Source: Lacibacter luteus (GTDB taxonomy: Bacteria > Bacteroidota > Bacteroidia > Chitinophagales > Chitinophagaceae). Taken from it: 64,000 nucleotides of DNA. Under the pieces are notes generated by a model. That model did no database searches. It had not been told where the DNA came from and saw nothing but the letters and a program-made list of their open reading frames with translations. The stretch is from positions 1 through 64,000 of the forward strand of contig NZ_SDHW01000008.1 of the NCBI RefSeq assembly GCF_004118265.1, read 5' to 3'. Both the position numbers and the translations under genes were made by a program. Of the stretch, positions 25,521 through 34,808 are shown piece after piece (the stretch's first letter is position 1; each line of letters begins with the position of its first letter).

Positions 25521-25552
25521 AAGAAAGGCCTCCGAATAGGAGGCCTTTCTTA
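25521..25552. terminator. Bidirectional terminator
   Basis: A perfect 13-base stem (AAGAAAGGCCTCC, loop GAATA, then the complement) with A and T tracts on the two sides lies between the convergent T9SS gene and TonB-type receptor gene. Confidence 0.85.
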
Positions 25553-25571
25553 TTATCAGGAAGTTGATTGC

Positions 25572-28199
25572 TTATTGCATTTGCATTTCATCGCCACCAC
25601 CTTCGCCTTTGTTGCTCTTACGCTTGAACAAAGAAGCGTCGAACTTACCAAAGCGGTAGTTGAAGTTTAAACGAACAAACGAAGGATCTCTTCTTCTCCA
25701 GCTGTACTGTTCAAAATATTGCGATTGAGAGAACTGATTGTTACGACGGCTACTTAAGATATCGCTCCAGTTCAACGAAAGTGAAGCAGTGTTATTCTTG
25801 ATCTTAAATTCTTTACGGATACCCATATCAACAAAGTAATTATCGTCGATATAACCTTGTGTAGTTGCAACGCTACCACCACCAAAGCCACCACCACCGA
25901 AGCCGCCCATACCGCCACGGCCACCACGGCCACCGCCACCACCGGATGAAACAGGTAAAATAGAACGGGAGTTATAATCGCCGCTTAACTGCATGGTCCA
26001 GCCTTTTCCTAAGCGGAAAGAGTTGTTCAGTTTTACAGTGTAGCTGGTACGTTCGTTTTTCAACTCAGGTAAAATAGTGCTGCCATCAATTTTAGAATAA
26101 TAAACGTTGATGTTGTAATTGATCTCCCACCATTTTGACACCGTGTTACGGAATACTAATTCCATACCTGCTGCATAACTCTTGTTGGCGTTAACCCATG
26201 TGCTGATGATAACACTGTCTGTTGAAGTTCCCAGCTTTTCTTTATTCTGGTAACGTGAAATAAGATTGTTTGTTTGCTTACCGAATAATGTAACCAATAC
26301 CGTGTTGTTTTTATCGCCGTAAGTTTTTTGATATGTTAACTCAAGTGAGTTTGTAAACTCAGGCTTCAGATTAGGGTTACCTGTCTGGTAGTTAAAGATG
26401 TCACTGTAATCGGTATTAGGCAATAACTGGAAAAAGCTCGGACGGTTAATTCTGCGGCTGTAATTCAGTTGCAGATCCTGTTTGCCTTTTAATGATTTTG
26501 ACATAAATACGCTTGGAAACAACGCCAGCGGAAACTGGTTCTGGAAGCGTTCTGTTTTACCAACCTGTTCACCATCGTATTTCGAACTTTCTATACGCAA
26601 GCCAACCTGGTAGTTAAAATCTGCTTTCTTTATTTTTTGAGAGTAGGTTCCATATGCAGCATGTACATAATCAACATACTTAAACTCATTGCTTAGCGCT
26701 GTATTTACTGTTCCGTTAAAGGAGTTGCGCTGAAAGCTTTCGAAATAACGTATTTGTGTACGCACACCACCTTCGAATTTGATGTTTTCATTGATCGGAT
26801 CAGCATAATCGGCCTGTGCAACAATAAGCGAGTTGTTACCACCTGCAGCTATACCTTGAGTTGATTTTTGGTAGAGATTGATCCAGTCTTTATCAAACCA
26901 TTTTGAATCTGTGATCTGTTGATCGTTTTCGCTACGGCTTTTGTTATAGTTCACATCCACAGTAAACTCTTTTCCTGCACGGGGGAAGTTATGTTTGAAG
27001 CTTAAAGATCCTCCGCCATTACGGAATTTGTTTGTTCCATCAGTTTCACGATAGCTCCAGATAGTTTTCGGCGATGTGTAAGCAGAGTCGTAACGGATAT
27101 AATCCTGGTTAAACATATCGAAATTGCCACCACCGAAGTTAGCAGAGAGCGTAAGTGTGTTACGGTTGTCGAGCAGGAAATCGAAACCTGCACGGCCAAA
27201 ATTGAACATGCCTTCGCTGATGTTACGGTTGCGTGTAAAAATTGTATTCAGCACATTGTCTCCAAGATTCTTACGATCTGTTTCGCCAAAGCCGATACCT
27301 CTGCGTTGGTTTAAACCAATGTTTGCAAAGAAGTTTACTTTACCCTGGCGTACGTTAATATCTGCACCGCCGTTAAATCTGCCACGCATATCAACACCTG
27401 CACGAACGCTGCCACTGTAACCAACACGTTTGTTCTTTTTTAATACAATGTTGATGATGGCTGATTGACCACCACTTGCATCATACTTAGCAGAAGGGTT
27501 TGTTATCAATTCAATACTTTGAATAGCATCAGCAGGAATTTGATCTAATGTTAACACCGTTGGGCGTCCATCAACAAATATTTGCGGAGCACTGTTACGT
27601 AAAGTAATGTTACCATCAATATCAACATTCACAGTTGGCACATTACGCATTACATCAACACCCGTACCACCTTGCGAAACAATATTTTTTTCTACGTTAA
27701 AAATTTTACGATCGATGCCCAACTGCAGTGTAGGCTTTTCGCCGGTTACTACAACTTCACCTAATTCTTTTACATCCGATTCAAGTTTGATGTTGCCCAG
27801 ATCTTTATCAACCTGGCTCATCATATCTTCCATTCCTCCACCGGGCTTAAGGTTGAAGCTTATTTTTTGTTCAATTGTTTTAAAACCAATTGCTGTAATC
27901 AGTAAGCGGTACTGGCCCATTACATTTAAACCTTCAAGACTGAAATCGCCATTGGCTTGTGTTAACTGGCCTGTTACCAACACATCCTTTCTTGTTTTGG
28001 TGGCAGTGTCCATTCTGTTTTGGTACAGTTGAACAGATGCCCCATCAATAGGTTTGTTGGTTTTAGTGTCAACAATTTTACCGTAAAACCTTCCCATATT
28101 CATTTGACCACCGCCGCCATTCGGACGACCACCGCCCGGAGTCTGGGCAATTAGGTTAAGGCTAACAAGCAAAAGCAAAAAGCTGGTAATAAGTCGCAT
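25572..28199 (-). CDS. TonB-dependent-receptor-like outer-membrane beta-barrel protein (PF14905 type)
   Basis: The 875-residue product from the ATG at 28199 has a signal peptide (MRLITSFLLLLVSLNLIAQ) and a Gly-rich mature start. A carboxypeptidase-regulatory-like domain follows (FYGKIVDTKTNKPIDGASVQL), then a plug domain (LGEVVVTGEKPTLQLGIDR, RNVPTVNVDIDGNITLRNS, IQSIELITNPSAKYDASGG) and a C-terminal barrel. This is the outer membrane beta-barrel family of Bacteroidota, related to SusC but without a SusD partner here. The substrate is unknown. A Gly/Arg-rich loop (residues about 765-800) is encoded by a low-complexity repeat near 25870-25950. The frame extends upstream of the chosen signal peptide start. 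Confidence 0.87.
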   Translation of the reverse strand: MRLITSFLLLLVSLNLIAQTPGGGRPNGGGGQMNMGRFYGKIVDTKTNKPIDGASVQLYQNRMDTATKTRKDVLVTGQLTQANGDFSLEGLNVMGQYRLLITAIGFKTIEQKISFNLKPGGGMEDMMSQVDKDLGNIKLESDVKELGEVVVTGEKPTLQLGIDRKIFNVEKNIVSQGGTGVDVMRNVPTVNVDIDGNITLRNSAPQIFVDGRPTVLTLDQIPADAIQSIELITNPSAKYDASGGQSAIINIVLKKNKRVGYSGSVRAGVDMRGRFNGGADINVRQGKVNFFANIGLNQRRGIGFGETDRKNLGDNVLNTIFTRNRNISEGMFNFGRAGFDFLLDNRNTLTLSANFGGGNFDMFNQDYIRYDSAYTSPKTIWSYRETDGTNKFRNGGGSLSFKHNFPRAGKEFTVDVNYNKSRSENDQQITDSKWFDKDWINLYQKSTQGIAAGGNNSLIVAQADYADPINENIKFEGGVRTQIRYFESFQRNSFNGTVNTALSNEFKYVDYVHAAYGTYSQKIKKADFNYQVGLRIESSKYDGEQVGKTERFQNQFPLALFPSVFMSKSLKGKQDLQLNYSRRINRPSFFQLLPNTDYSDIFNYQTGNPNLKPEFTNSLELTYQKTYGDKNNTVLVTLFGKQTNNLISRYQNKEKLGTSTDSVIISTWVNANKSYAAGMELVFRNTVSKWWEINYNINVYYSKIDGSTILPELKNERTSYTVKLNNSFRLGKGWTMQLSGDYNSRSILPVSSGGGGGRGGRGGMGGFGGGGFGGGSVATTQGYIDDNYFVDMGIRKEFKIKNNTASLSLNWSDILSSRRNNQFSQSQYFEQYSWRRRDPSFVRLNFNYRFGKFDASLFKRKSNKGEGGGDEMQMQ

Positions 28200-28335
28200 G
28201 TACTTCTTTTTAAAATTGAGGCGCAAATTTCTGCGTAAATAAATAGTATTCAACCTCATTTAGTATGAATGAGTGATTAACTGTTTTAGACGGTAATTGT
28301 TTACCCCGGCATCGTTTGAATATGATGAGTGGAAA

Positions 28336-28941
28336 CTATTGCGTAAGAAGGGTGATGGCCACCTGAACCACACCAATAAGAAAGCCAAGCACTGCACCTA
28401 CAATTTCTACAAAACGAAACTCACGGGCCATTACCTGGTAAAGAATTTCTTCAAGCTTATCGCTGGAAAACGCTTTTACTTTTTCGGTTACAATGGCTTC
28501 TAAGTCAAGTTGTTGTTTTAAGGTAACGCTGTAATCTTTCATAAACTTTGGAAAAAGCAGTTCCAGCTCTTCCATGAAAACAGCTTTCAGTTTTTCAATG
28601 GTTTTATCGCCAATAAACATGCTGATCATGGGCATGGTATCGCTAAGCTTAACCCGCAGAAAATGATCGATATGTGTTTCTACAGTAGGGAGTACTTTTT
28701 TAAGGTTTTCCGGACTGGTGATCTTTGCTTCAATTTCTTCGAACGAAAGTAATTCCTGGCTCACCAGTTTACCCAGTTTTTCAGCAAACTGTTGTTGCCG
28801 TTTTGGAAAAATGCCCTGCACTTTAATACCAAGTATGTTTATAGGATTACGTGGATGGAACAACATTTTAATTGCAACCCAGTTGGTAACCCATCCAATA
28901 AAAGCAGAGATAAGCGGAATAAGAATAAGCCAGTAATTCAT
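28336..28941 (-). CDS. DUF445 family membrane protein
   Basis: The 201-residue protein has an N-terminal helix followed by the DUF445 signature WVTNWVAIKMLFHPRNP, then a mostly helical cytoplasmic section (AEKLGKLVSQELLSFEEI), and a C-terminal helix (VGAVLGFLIGVVQVAITLL) after a GxxxGxxxG-like turn. Both termini appear membrane-embedded. Relatives (YheB/YhdT-like) have no known function. It lies upstream of tRNA-His on the opposite strand. Confidence 0.85.
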   Translation of the reverse strand: MNYWLILIPLISAFIGWVTNWVAIKMLFHPRNPINILGIKVQGIFPKRQQQFAEKLGKLVSQELLSFEEIEAKITSPENLKKVLPTVETHIDHFLRVKLSDTMPMISMFIGDKTIEKLKAVFMEELELLFPKFMKDYSVTLKQQLDLEAIVTEKVKAFSSDKLEEILYQVMAREFRFVEIVGAVLGFLIGVVQVAITLLTQ

Positions 28942-28987
28942 AATGTGGCTGCAAAGAACGTTTATTTTTTAAATATGCATTCTTGAT

Positions 28988-29018
28988 TTGCTTGGAAAAG
29001 TGAATTCCATTACTTTTG
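28988..29018 (+). promoter_or_regulatory. TTG-N20-TACTTTTG promoter of tRNA-His
   Basis: TTG at 28988-28990 and TACTTTTG at 29011-29018 match the Bacteroidota consensus, placing the start of transcription a few bases before the tRNA. Confidence 0.7.
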
Positions 29019-29033
29019 CAGTCCCTTAAACAC

Positions 29034-29111
29034 GGAGGCTGTAGCTCAGTTGGTTAGAGCATCAGATTGTGGTTCTGAGGGTCGAGGGTTCGAGACCCTT
29101 CAGCCTCCCCA
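29034..29111 (+). tRNA. tRNA-His (GTG anticodon)
   Basis: The cloverleaf is complete: acceptor GAGGCTG (29035-29041) with CAGCCTC, D arm GCTC, anticodon stem CAGA/TCTG around the loop TTGTGGT (anticodon GTG), and a T arm with GGTTCGAG. A G at 29034 pairs with the discriminator C at 29108, the extra G-1:C73 pair specific to tRNA-His. The CCA end (29109-29111) is encoded. A consensus promoter precedes it and a hairpin terminator follows. Confidence 0.97.
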
Positions 29112-29119
29112 AGGAAAAG

Positions 29120-29152
29120 AAAATCCCTGCACTGTTTGTGTGGGGATTTTTT
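29120..29152 (+). terminator. Terminator of tRNA-His
   Basis: AAAATCCC at 29120-29127 pairs with GGGATTTT at 29143-29150, ending in T. It also overlaps the 3' side of the convergent AraC gene. Confidence 0.7.
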
Positions 29153-29163
29153 ATTACAAGTGC

Positions 29164-30159
29164 TTATTGTTTTTGCGTAGAATGTTCGTGCAAAAGGCCA
29201 GGGGTAATACCATATTGTTTTTTAAAGGCCTTTGTGAAATTCGAAACATCGCTAAAGCCTATTCGCAGGCCTGCTTCTTTTGGAGAAATACCGGTGGTAA
29301 GATAGCCTTTTGCTTTTTCTAGACGGTTCTTGTTATAGTATTCGTACAACGGATAGCCATATACCTGTTTAAACCGTTGTTTAAGTTTTGTACCGCACAT
29401 TTGTGCAATCACAGCAAGTTTAGTAATAGAAGGAAAACGGTCTAAGTCGTCTTTCAGCAGTTCTTCAATAGCTTTCAGCTTTGTAAGATCTTCTTCCGGA
29501 ATGATTGTTTCGGTATTAATATCGGGATGTTCGTTGAGATAAGTCTTAAAAAAATAATCAAGCAGCGTTAGGATTTTACTTTTTATCAGAAAGCGCTGCT
29601 TCTGGTTTTTCAGATCTGCAGCAAAAACTGTTTGGAGCGATGCGTTGATCTCTTCGTCAATGATCATTTTATCGATCAACTGCACACCTTGCTTTGTAAG
29701 TTGAGCAATATTTTTTCTTGCTTCATCATCCAGGTGAACAGCAATCCATTGTGGCGTAAGGTAAATCCCTAACCGTTTAACAACAGAACCGGCAGAATAA
29801 TTAACCTGTAATTCTGTGTTTGTGGATGACAAAAAGATATTATTCTTCTGAACAGTTTCTTCGTTACTGAACAAATCCTTCTTGTCTTTTACATGAATAA
29901 AGCTTGTAACCTGTGTTTGGTTAAAGAAAATAAGCAAACCCGCCTGGTTGTTGCTTAATCTGTGCAGAGTAAAATCGGTATTTAATTCTGCATTTAAAAT
30001 ACCAAACGAAAATGTCCGGTCAATACTATCAGCAAAACAATAACCATTACCAACTTGTTCCGGAAAGAAAAGTGTATTATTTGTAACCTTGCCTCCTGTT
30101 AGTGTTCCTATTTCCTGTAACCAGGTTTTAAAATTTCGTTGTTTGTACTGTAAATACAT
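29164..30159 (-). CDS. AraC-family transcriptional regulator
   Basis: The 331-residue protein has a C-terminal double helix-turn-helix (about residues 230-325; LAVIAQMCGTKLKQRFKQVY and AGLRIGFSDVSNFTKAFKKQ), the AraC signature. The N-terminal 200 residues are a beta-rich sensing domain without a recognised ligand (similar to the PchR-like branch). It probably binds a small molecule and activates transcription; targets are unknown. A consensus promoter box precedes it at 30177. It stands alone between tRNA-His and mutS. Confidence 0.88.
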   Translation of the reverse strand: MYLQYKQRNFKTWLQEIGTLTGGKVTNNTLFFPEQVGNGYCFADSIDRTFSFGILNAELNTDFTLHRLSNNQAGLLIFFNQTQVTSFIHVKDKKDLFSNEETVQKNNIFLSSTNTELQVNYSAGSVVKRLGIYLTPQWIAVHLDDEARKNIAQLTKQGVQLIDKMIIDEEINASLQTVFAADLKNQKQRFLIKSKILTLLDYFFKTYLNEHPDINTETIIPEEDLTKLKAIEELLKDDLDRFPSITKLAVIAQMCGTKLKQRFKQVYGYPLYEYYNKNRLEKAKGYLTTGISPKEAGLRIGFSDVSNFTKAFKKQYGITPGLLHEHSTQKQ

Positions 30160-30176
30160 CGATACACAAAAGTACC

Positions 30177-30184
30177 AAGCCTGT
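30177..30184 (-). promoter_or_regulatory. TAnnTTTG promoter box of the AraC-family gene
   Basis: The minus strand reads TACTTTTG, an exact consensus match, 18 bases before the start codon at 30159. Confidence 0.5.
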
Positions 30185-30224
30185 ATATGTTGCTATGTAG
30201 AACAGATTATGATGTTTTTGCGGC

Positions 30225-32822
30225 TTATTGTAGTTTCTGCTTAATTTCCTGCAGTTTCAATAGTGCTTCAACAGGTGTAAGACGGTTTATATCGATGCTG
30301 CTTAACATGTGTCTGATGTCTTCAAACGTTTGTGAGTGTACATCAAAAATGTTCAATTGCATTTTTTGTACAGGCAATTGCTTCAATTGCTCTTTAATAT
30401 CGCTGCCACCACGTTGGTCCTCGAGTTGTTTCAATATTTCATTTGCCCGTTGAATAAGCGTTACAGGCATGCCCGCCATTTTTGCTACATGAATACCAAA
30501 GCTGTGGGTACTTCCACCGGGAGCAAGCTTACGCAAGAAGATCACTTTGTTGCCAACTTCTTTGTTGGTGATGTGGTAGTTTTTGATGCGTGGAAATTTT
30601 TCCTCCAGTTCGTTCAGCTCATGGTAATGTGTGGCAAATAATGTTTTAGGCTGCTGAGGCGATTGATGCAGAAATTCTGCAATGCTCCATGCAATAGAAA
30701 TACCATCGTAAGTAGAAGTGCCACGGCCAATTTCATCAAGCAAAATCAGGCTGCGTGATGAAAGGTTGTTGATGATGCTGGCAGTTTCGTTCATCTCTAC
30801 CATGAACGTACTCTCACCACCACTTAAATTATCACTTGCTCCAACACGTGTAAAAATTTTATCGGTAAGCGGAATTGTTGCTGCTGTTGCAGGCACAAAA
30901 CTTCCCATATGCGCCATCAACACAATTAAACCTGTTTGACGCAGCAATGCACTCTTACCACTCATGTTGGGCCCTGTAAGAATAATGATCTGCTGTTCTT
31001 CTTTATCTAATACAATATCGTTGGCAATATAAGTTTCACCAACAGGCAGATACCGTTCAATAACGGGGTGGCGTGCATCTTTGATGTCTAATGCAACTTC
31101 ATCCTTTATAACCGGACGAACATACTTGAACTGAATGGCATTTTCAGCAAAACAACCAAGGCAATCGAGTATGGCCATTACCTGTCCGTTTGTTTGTATT
31201 GGGCCGATGTACTCCTGTAATTCCAGCAAAAGTTTTTCGAAAAGTTCTGTTTCTATCTTCAGAATTTTTTCTTCTGCTCCGGTAATTTTTTCTTCATAAA
31301 CTTTCAGCTCAGGAGTAATGTAGCGTTCTGCATTGGCAAGCGTTTGTTTTCTTGTCCATTCGGCAGGCACTTTGTTTTTATGCGTGTTGGTTACTTCTAA
31401 GTAATAACCAAACACATTGTTGAATGCAATTTTAAGCGAAGGGATACCAGTTGCTTCACTTTCACGTTGCTGTATCTCTAATAAAAATTCTTTGCTGTGG
31501 TGCGCAATGCGGCGCAGTTCATCCAACTCAATATTTACGCCTTCTTTAATTACATCGCCTTTGCTGATCATTACCGGAGGATTCTCTACGATCTCATTCA
31601 GTATTTTATCAGCAATGTAACGGCAGGGATTGATGGTATCGCTCAACCGTTTTAAATAAGCGTTCGGTGAAGTTGTACTCAACTCTTTAATTTGCTCTGC
31701 AAAGCCAAGCCCTTTTGCAAGCTGTAAAATTTCACGTGGGTTGATTTTTTTCAACGGAAGTTTTGCAACCAATCGTTCAACATCACCACTTTGTTTAATA
31801 AGTGTTTGCAGTTGTTTACGCAGATCGGTTTCGAGAATAAGCGATTGAACAGCTTCTAACCGTTCATTGATACGCTCCATATCTTTCAATGGCAACACCA
31901 TCCAGCGGCGCATTAAACGGGCGCCCATCGGCGAAACAGTATTGTCGAGTATTTTCAATAAGGTATGGCCGCCATCTGCACCACTGCCGAGTAATTCAAG
32001 ATTACGGATGGTAAAGCGATCCATCCATAAATAATCACGTTCATCTAAACGTTGAACAGAAGTAATATGATTAAGATTTGGATGCTCGGTATCCCGCAGG
32101 TAATGCAATACTGCGCCTGCAGCAATTGTTCCCAGCTTCAGTTCATCAACACCAAAACCTTTCAGCGAGTGTGTTTGAAAATGTTTCAGCAATAACTCTG
32201 TTGCATATGCTTCAGAAAAAATCCATTCTTCTAAATGATAGGTGTAAAACTTCGTTCCGAAATTTTCTTTAAACTGCTTTTGTTTGTTGCGTTGAAAAAC
32301 AACTTCTGCAGGGCGTAAGCTTTGCAATAATTTATCAGCATACTCTCTATTTCCTTCTGCTACAAAAAACTCACCGGTGCTGATGTCTGTAAAAGCCAAA
32401 CCATATTTATCATCTTCTTCATGAATGGCAGCAAGAAAATTATTACTGTCGTGTTCAAGCAGTTTATCGTTGGTTGCAGTACCCGGCGAAAGTAATTCGG
32501 TAACTCCACGCTTTACAATGCCTTTTGCCTGTTTGGGATCTTCAAGCTGATCGCAGATAGCAACACGATGGCCGGCCTTTACCAGTTTATGTAAATAAGT
32601 ATCTAATGCATGGTGAGGAAAACCTGCCAGTTCATTGCTGGCTGCAGATCCGTTGTTGCGTTTTGTTAACGTAATACCCAACACCTGCGATGCAATGATT
32701 GCATCGCCACCAAAAGTTTCATAAAAATCACCAACACGAAACAGCAAAACAGCATCGGGGTATTTAGCTTTAATAGCTCCGTGCTGTTGCATTAAAGGGG
32801 TTTCTGATCCTGCTTTAGCCAT
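30225..32822 (-). CDS. mutS: DNA mismatch repair protein MutS
   Basis: The 865-residue protein recognises base mismatches and small loops and recruits MutL. The mismatch-probing Phe-x-Glu is at 33-35 (GDFYETF). The ATPase Walker A is at about 616-624 (TGPNMSGKS), followed by FMVEMNET, the DEIGRGTSTYDG Walker B/signature segment and an ATHYHEL switch. Domains I to V are complete and length is standard. It starts at 32822 directly downstream of a promoter box (32828), so the message may be leaderless. Confidence 0.96.
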   Translation of the reverse strand: MAKAGSETPLMQQHGAIKAKYPDAVLLFRVGDFYETFGGDAIIASQVLGITLTKRNNGSAASNELAGFPHHALDTYLHKLVKAGHRVAICDQLEDPKQAKGIVKRGVTELLSPGTATNDKLLEHDSNNFLAAIHEEDDKYGLAFTDISTGEFFVAEGNREYADKLLQSLRPAEVVFQRNKQKQFKENFGTKFYTYHLEEWIFSEAYATELLLKHFQTHSLKGFGVDELKLGTIAAGAVLHYLRDTEHPNLNHITSVQRLDERDYLWMDRFTIRNLELLGSGADGGHTLLKILDNTVSPMGARLMRRWMVLPLKDMERINERLEAVQSLILETDLRKQLQTLIKQSGDVERLVAKLPLKKINPREILQLAKGLGFAEQIKELSTTSPNAYLKRLSDTINPCRYIADKILNEIVENPPVMISKGDVIKEGVNIELDELRRIAHHSKEFLLEIQQRESEATGIPSLKIAFNNVFGYYLEVTNTHKNKVPAEWTRKQTLANAERYITPELKVYEEKITGAEEKILKIETELFEKLLLELQEYIGPIQTNGQVMAILDCLGCFAENAIQFKYVRPVIKDEVALDIKDARHPVIERYLPVGETYIANDIVLDKEEQQIIILTGPNMSGKSALLRQTGLIVLMAHMGSFVPATAATIPLTDKIFTRVGASDNLSGGESTFMVEMNETASIINNLSSRSLILLDEIGRGTSTYDGISIAWSIAEFLHQSPQQPKTLFATHYHELNELEEKFPRIKNYHITNKEVGNKVIFLRKLAPGGSTHSFGIHVAKMAGMPVTLIQRANEILKQLEDQRGGSDIKEQLKQLPVQKMQLNIFDVHSQTFEDIRHMLSSIDINRLTPVEALLKLQEIKQKLQ

Positions 32823-32827
32823 GGCGG

Positions 32828-32835
32828 CAAAAATA
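32828..32835 (-). promoter_or_regulatory. TAnnTTTG promoter box immediately upstream of mutS
   Basis: The minus strand reads TATTTTTG, an exact consensus match, ending only 5 bases before the ATG. With a normal start site 5-8 bases downstream, little or no 5' leader remains. Confidence 0.5.
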
Positions 32836-32879
32836 AGGAAGCAGCCTGTTCAGTAAACGATTAGTTGTTCAGGTTTTTA

Positions 32880-33299
32880 TCAGCTGTAAATAATTTCAAA
32901 GCTCATGTTGGCAAACTTGTCAAACATGGCACTTACGCCGCAGTATTTTTCTTTTGAAAGGTTTACTGCTTTTTCTACCTTCTCCCTGTCTGCAGGTTTA
33001 ACTGAAATACGATAGATCACTTTTACCTCAGTATAGATCCTTGGGTGATCGGCTGAAAGATTTGCTTCTGTATCAATAGAAAAATTGCTGAACTCAACAC
33101 GCATTTTGTTGAGAAGAGAAATGATGTCAATACCGGTACAACCTGCAAGGGCAGAAAGCATCAGTTGTTTAGGGCGGGGGCCGCTGTTGCTGCCGCCATC
33201 GTTTTCTGCAGTATCTATAATAATGTGATGTCCATCGTCGAAGTTTGATTTAAAACGCATTCCTCCGGTAAACTCTGTCTTTACAATTTTATCTGCCAT
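32880..33299 (-). CDS. OsmC family protein
   Basis: The 139-residue protein matches OsmC/Ohr-like detoxification proteins. The catalytic Cys lies in a SALAGCTGIDIISLL segment and a second Cys in KEKYCGVSAMFDK. These two cysteines and a Glu-Arg-containing N-terminal half form the peroxide-reducing site in the family. The protein is cytosolic, dimeric, and acts on organic hydroperoxides or other thiol-reactive compounds. It lies between mutS and the rhomboid gene with its own promoter box. Confidence 0.88.
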   Translation of the reverse strand: MADKIVKTEFTGGMRFKSNFDDGHHIIIDTAENDGGSNSGPRPKQLMLSALAGCTGIDIISLLNKMRVEFSNFSIDTEANLSADHPRIYTEVKVIYRISVKPADREKVEKAVNLSKEKYCGVSAMFDKFANMSFEIIYS

Positions 33300-33323
33300 A
33301 TCAGTTATAATCTATTTAGTCGG

Positions 33324-33331
33324 CAAAGTTA
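33324..33331 (-). promoter_or_regulatory. TAnnTTTG promoter box of the OsmC gene
   Basis: The minus strand reads TAACTTTG, an exact match, 24 bases before the start codon. Confidence 0.5.
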
Positions 33332-33343
33332 CGTACAGTGCAC

Positions 33344-34126
33344 TCATTTTCGGCGGTGATAACGTTGAATAAATGGTTGTTTAAACACATCGGCTGTTTC
33401 TTCTTTGGGCGAAAAGAATTTTATAAGCAATATTCCTGCAACAAAGCCACCAATATGTGCAGCATACGCAACACCATCACTTTTGTCCGAAAACAAACCA
33501 ATTCCGTTGATGATTTGAAAAGCGATCCAAACGCCCAACGCTACCAAAGCAGGGACCGTTACAATAAACCACACGAAAATGGCGTGCACTTTCCGTTGTG
33601 GAAACAGGATCAAATAAGCTCCCAACACACCTGAAATAGCCCCCGATGCTCCTAAACTCGGTATAAAAGGATCCTGCGCCATAAAATAAGTAGAGAAAAC
33701 ATGACTGAGGGCGGCAATTAAACCGGCTGAGAGGTAGAACAGGAGATAAGGCAGATGTCCAAGCTTGTTTTCAATATTATCGCCAAATATCCAGAGATAG
33801 AGCATATTGCCCCCAAGATGGGCAAAACCACCATGCATAAACATCGAAGTAAATAAGGTTAGGTAAACCGAACCGGGTGTTTCATAAAGAGCAGGCCGAA
33901 CAAATTGTTGACCGGTTTCGGGAATGTTCAGCAGGAGGGGAGGCCTCACCTGATCGACCCCGGTAAGTATTTCGGCAGGCACAGTGCTCCAGGCATAGGT
34001 AAACAGTTCGTTTGATCCCAATTGCTGGAAAAAGACAAATACCAGAATGTTTGCAGCAATTAAAAAGTAATTAATATAGGGAGTTATTTTTCTGTCAGAA
34101 TTATCATCAGCAATGGGTAACAGCAT
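33344..34126 (-). CDS. Rhomboid family intramembrane serine protease
   Basis: The 260-residue integral membrane protease has about six helices. The catalytic dyad is Ser161 in GASGAISGVLGAY and His224 in YAAHIGGFVAG; HLGGNMLYLWIFG with Asn107 forms the oxyanion region. Cleavage occurs within the bilayer near substrate helix ends. Both catalytic residues and the GxxxG packing motif are present, so activity is expected; substrates are unknown. Confidence 0.93.
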   Translation of the reverse strand: MLLPIADDNSDRKITPYINYFLIAANILVFVFFQQLGSNELFTYAWSTVPAEILTGVDQVRPPLLLNIPETGQQFVRPALYETPGSVYLTLFTSMFMHGGFAHLGGNMLYLWIFGDNIENKLGHLPYLLFYLSAGLIAALSHVFSTYFMAQDPFIPSLGASGAISGVLGAYLILFPQRKVHAIFVWFIVTVPALVALGVWIAFQIINGIGLFSDKSDGVAYAAHIGGFVAGILLIKFFSPKEETADVFKQPFIQRYHRRK

Positions 34127-34270
34127 GCTTTTTTCTTAAAAATACATTGTTTCTTTGCCGAAACAGGACAAAACAGGCGGGTTTTCCACAAATTGCGTGC
34201 AATGCAGGCGAGGTTCGATTGAATTTTAAAAATCAATCAAAAAAAGTAACGGATTTAAGTTGAAAACTCT

Positions 34271-34278
34271 TACCTTTG
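34271..34278 (+). promoter_or_regulatory. TAnnTTTG promoter box of the rpmB-rpmG-DUF4295-ftsY operon
   Basis: TACCTTTG, an exact match, lies 20 bases before the rpmB start at 34299. It sits inside the longer open frame from 34260, supporting the downstream start. Confidence 0.6.
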
Positions 34279-34298
34279 CCGTCCTAAAAATTTGTATC

Positions 34299-34535
34299 AT
34301 GGCTAGAGTTTGTCAGCTTACAGGAAAAGTGCCGGTTGGTGGTCACAAGGTATCGCACTCGAATATCAAAACGAAACGTCGTTTTTTACCCAACCTGCAA
34401 ACAAAACGTTTCTTCCTGGCTGAAGAAGATAAATGGGTTACGCTGAAACTGTCTACAGAAGCGATCCGCACAATCAACAAAAGAGGATTGTATAGTGTAG
34501 TAAAGGAATTGCGTGCAAAAGGAGAACATATTTAA
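34299..34535 (+). CDS. rpmB: 50S ribosomal protein L28
   Basis: The 78-residue protein (MARVCQLTGKVPVGGHKVSH) has the conserved L28 KTKRRFLPNLQTKRFFLAEE core and Lys/Arg-rich surface. It is a large-subunit protein. The ATG at 34299 is used. An open frame extends from 34260 but would contain the promoter. It heads an operon with rpmG, a DUF4295 gene and ftsY, an order characteristic of Bacteroidota. Confidence 0.95.
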   Translation: MARVCQLTGKVPVGGHKVSHSNIKTKRRFLPNLQTKRFFLAEEDKWVTLKLSTEAIRTINKRGLYSVVKELRAKGEHI

Positions 34536-34559
34536 TAAGCATATTTAAACTGAGCTAAA

Positions 34560-34742
34560 ATGGCAAAGAAAGGTAATCGTGTACAGGTTATTCTGGAGTG
34601 TACAGAGCACAAAACATCGGGCCAACCCGGTACAAGCCGCTATATCACTACCAAGAATAAAAAGAACACACCAGAGCGTTTGGAGTTGAAAAAATTCAAC
34701 CCTATCCTGAAAAAGGTAACAACGCATAAAGAAATTAAATAA
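34560..34742 (+). CDS. rpmG: 50S ribosomal protein L33
   Basis: The 60-residue basic protein ([20 protein letters not shown]) matches L33, with the [20 protein letters not shown] core. The paired zinc-binding cysteines of zinc-type L33 are absent, so it is the C- (zinc-independent) type. It lies 24 bases after rpmB in the same operon. Confidence 0.95.
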   Translation: MAKKGNRVQVILECTEHKTSGQPGTSRYITTKNKKNTPERLELKKFNPILKKVTTHKEIK

Positions 34743-34808
34743 TAATGTGCCTGGTGCACATTTGAATTAGTAAAACTAGATCCCTCAGGGATTAAAAATT
34801 AAGAAGTC

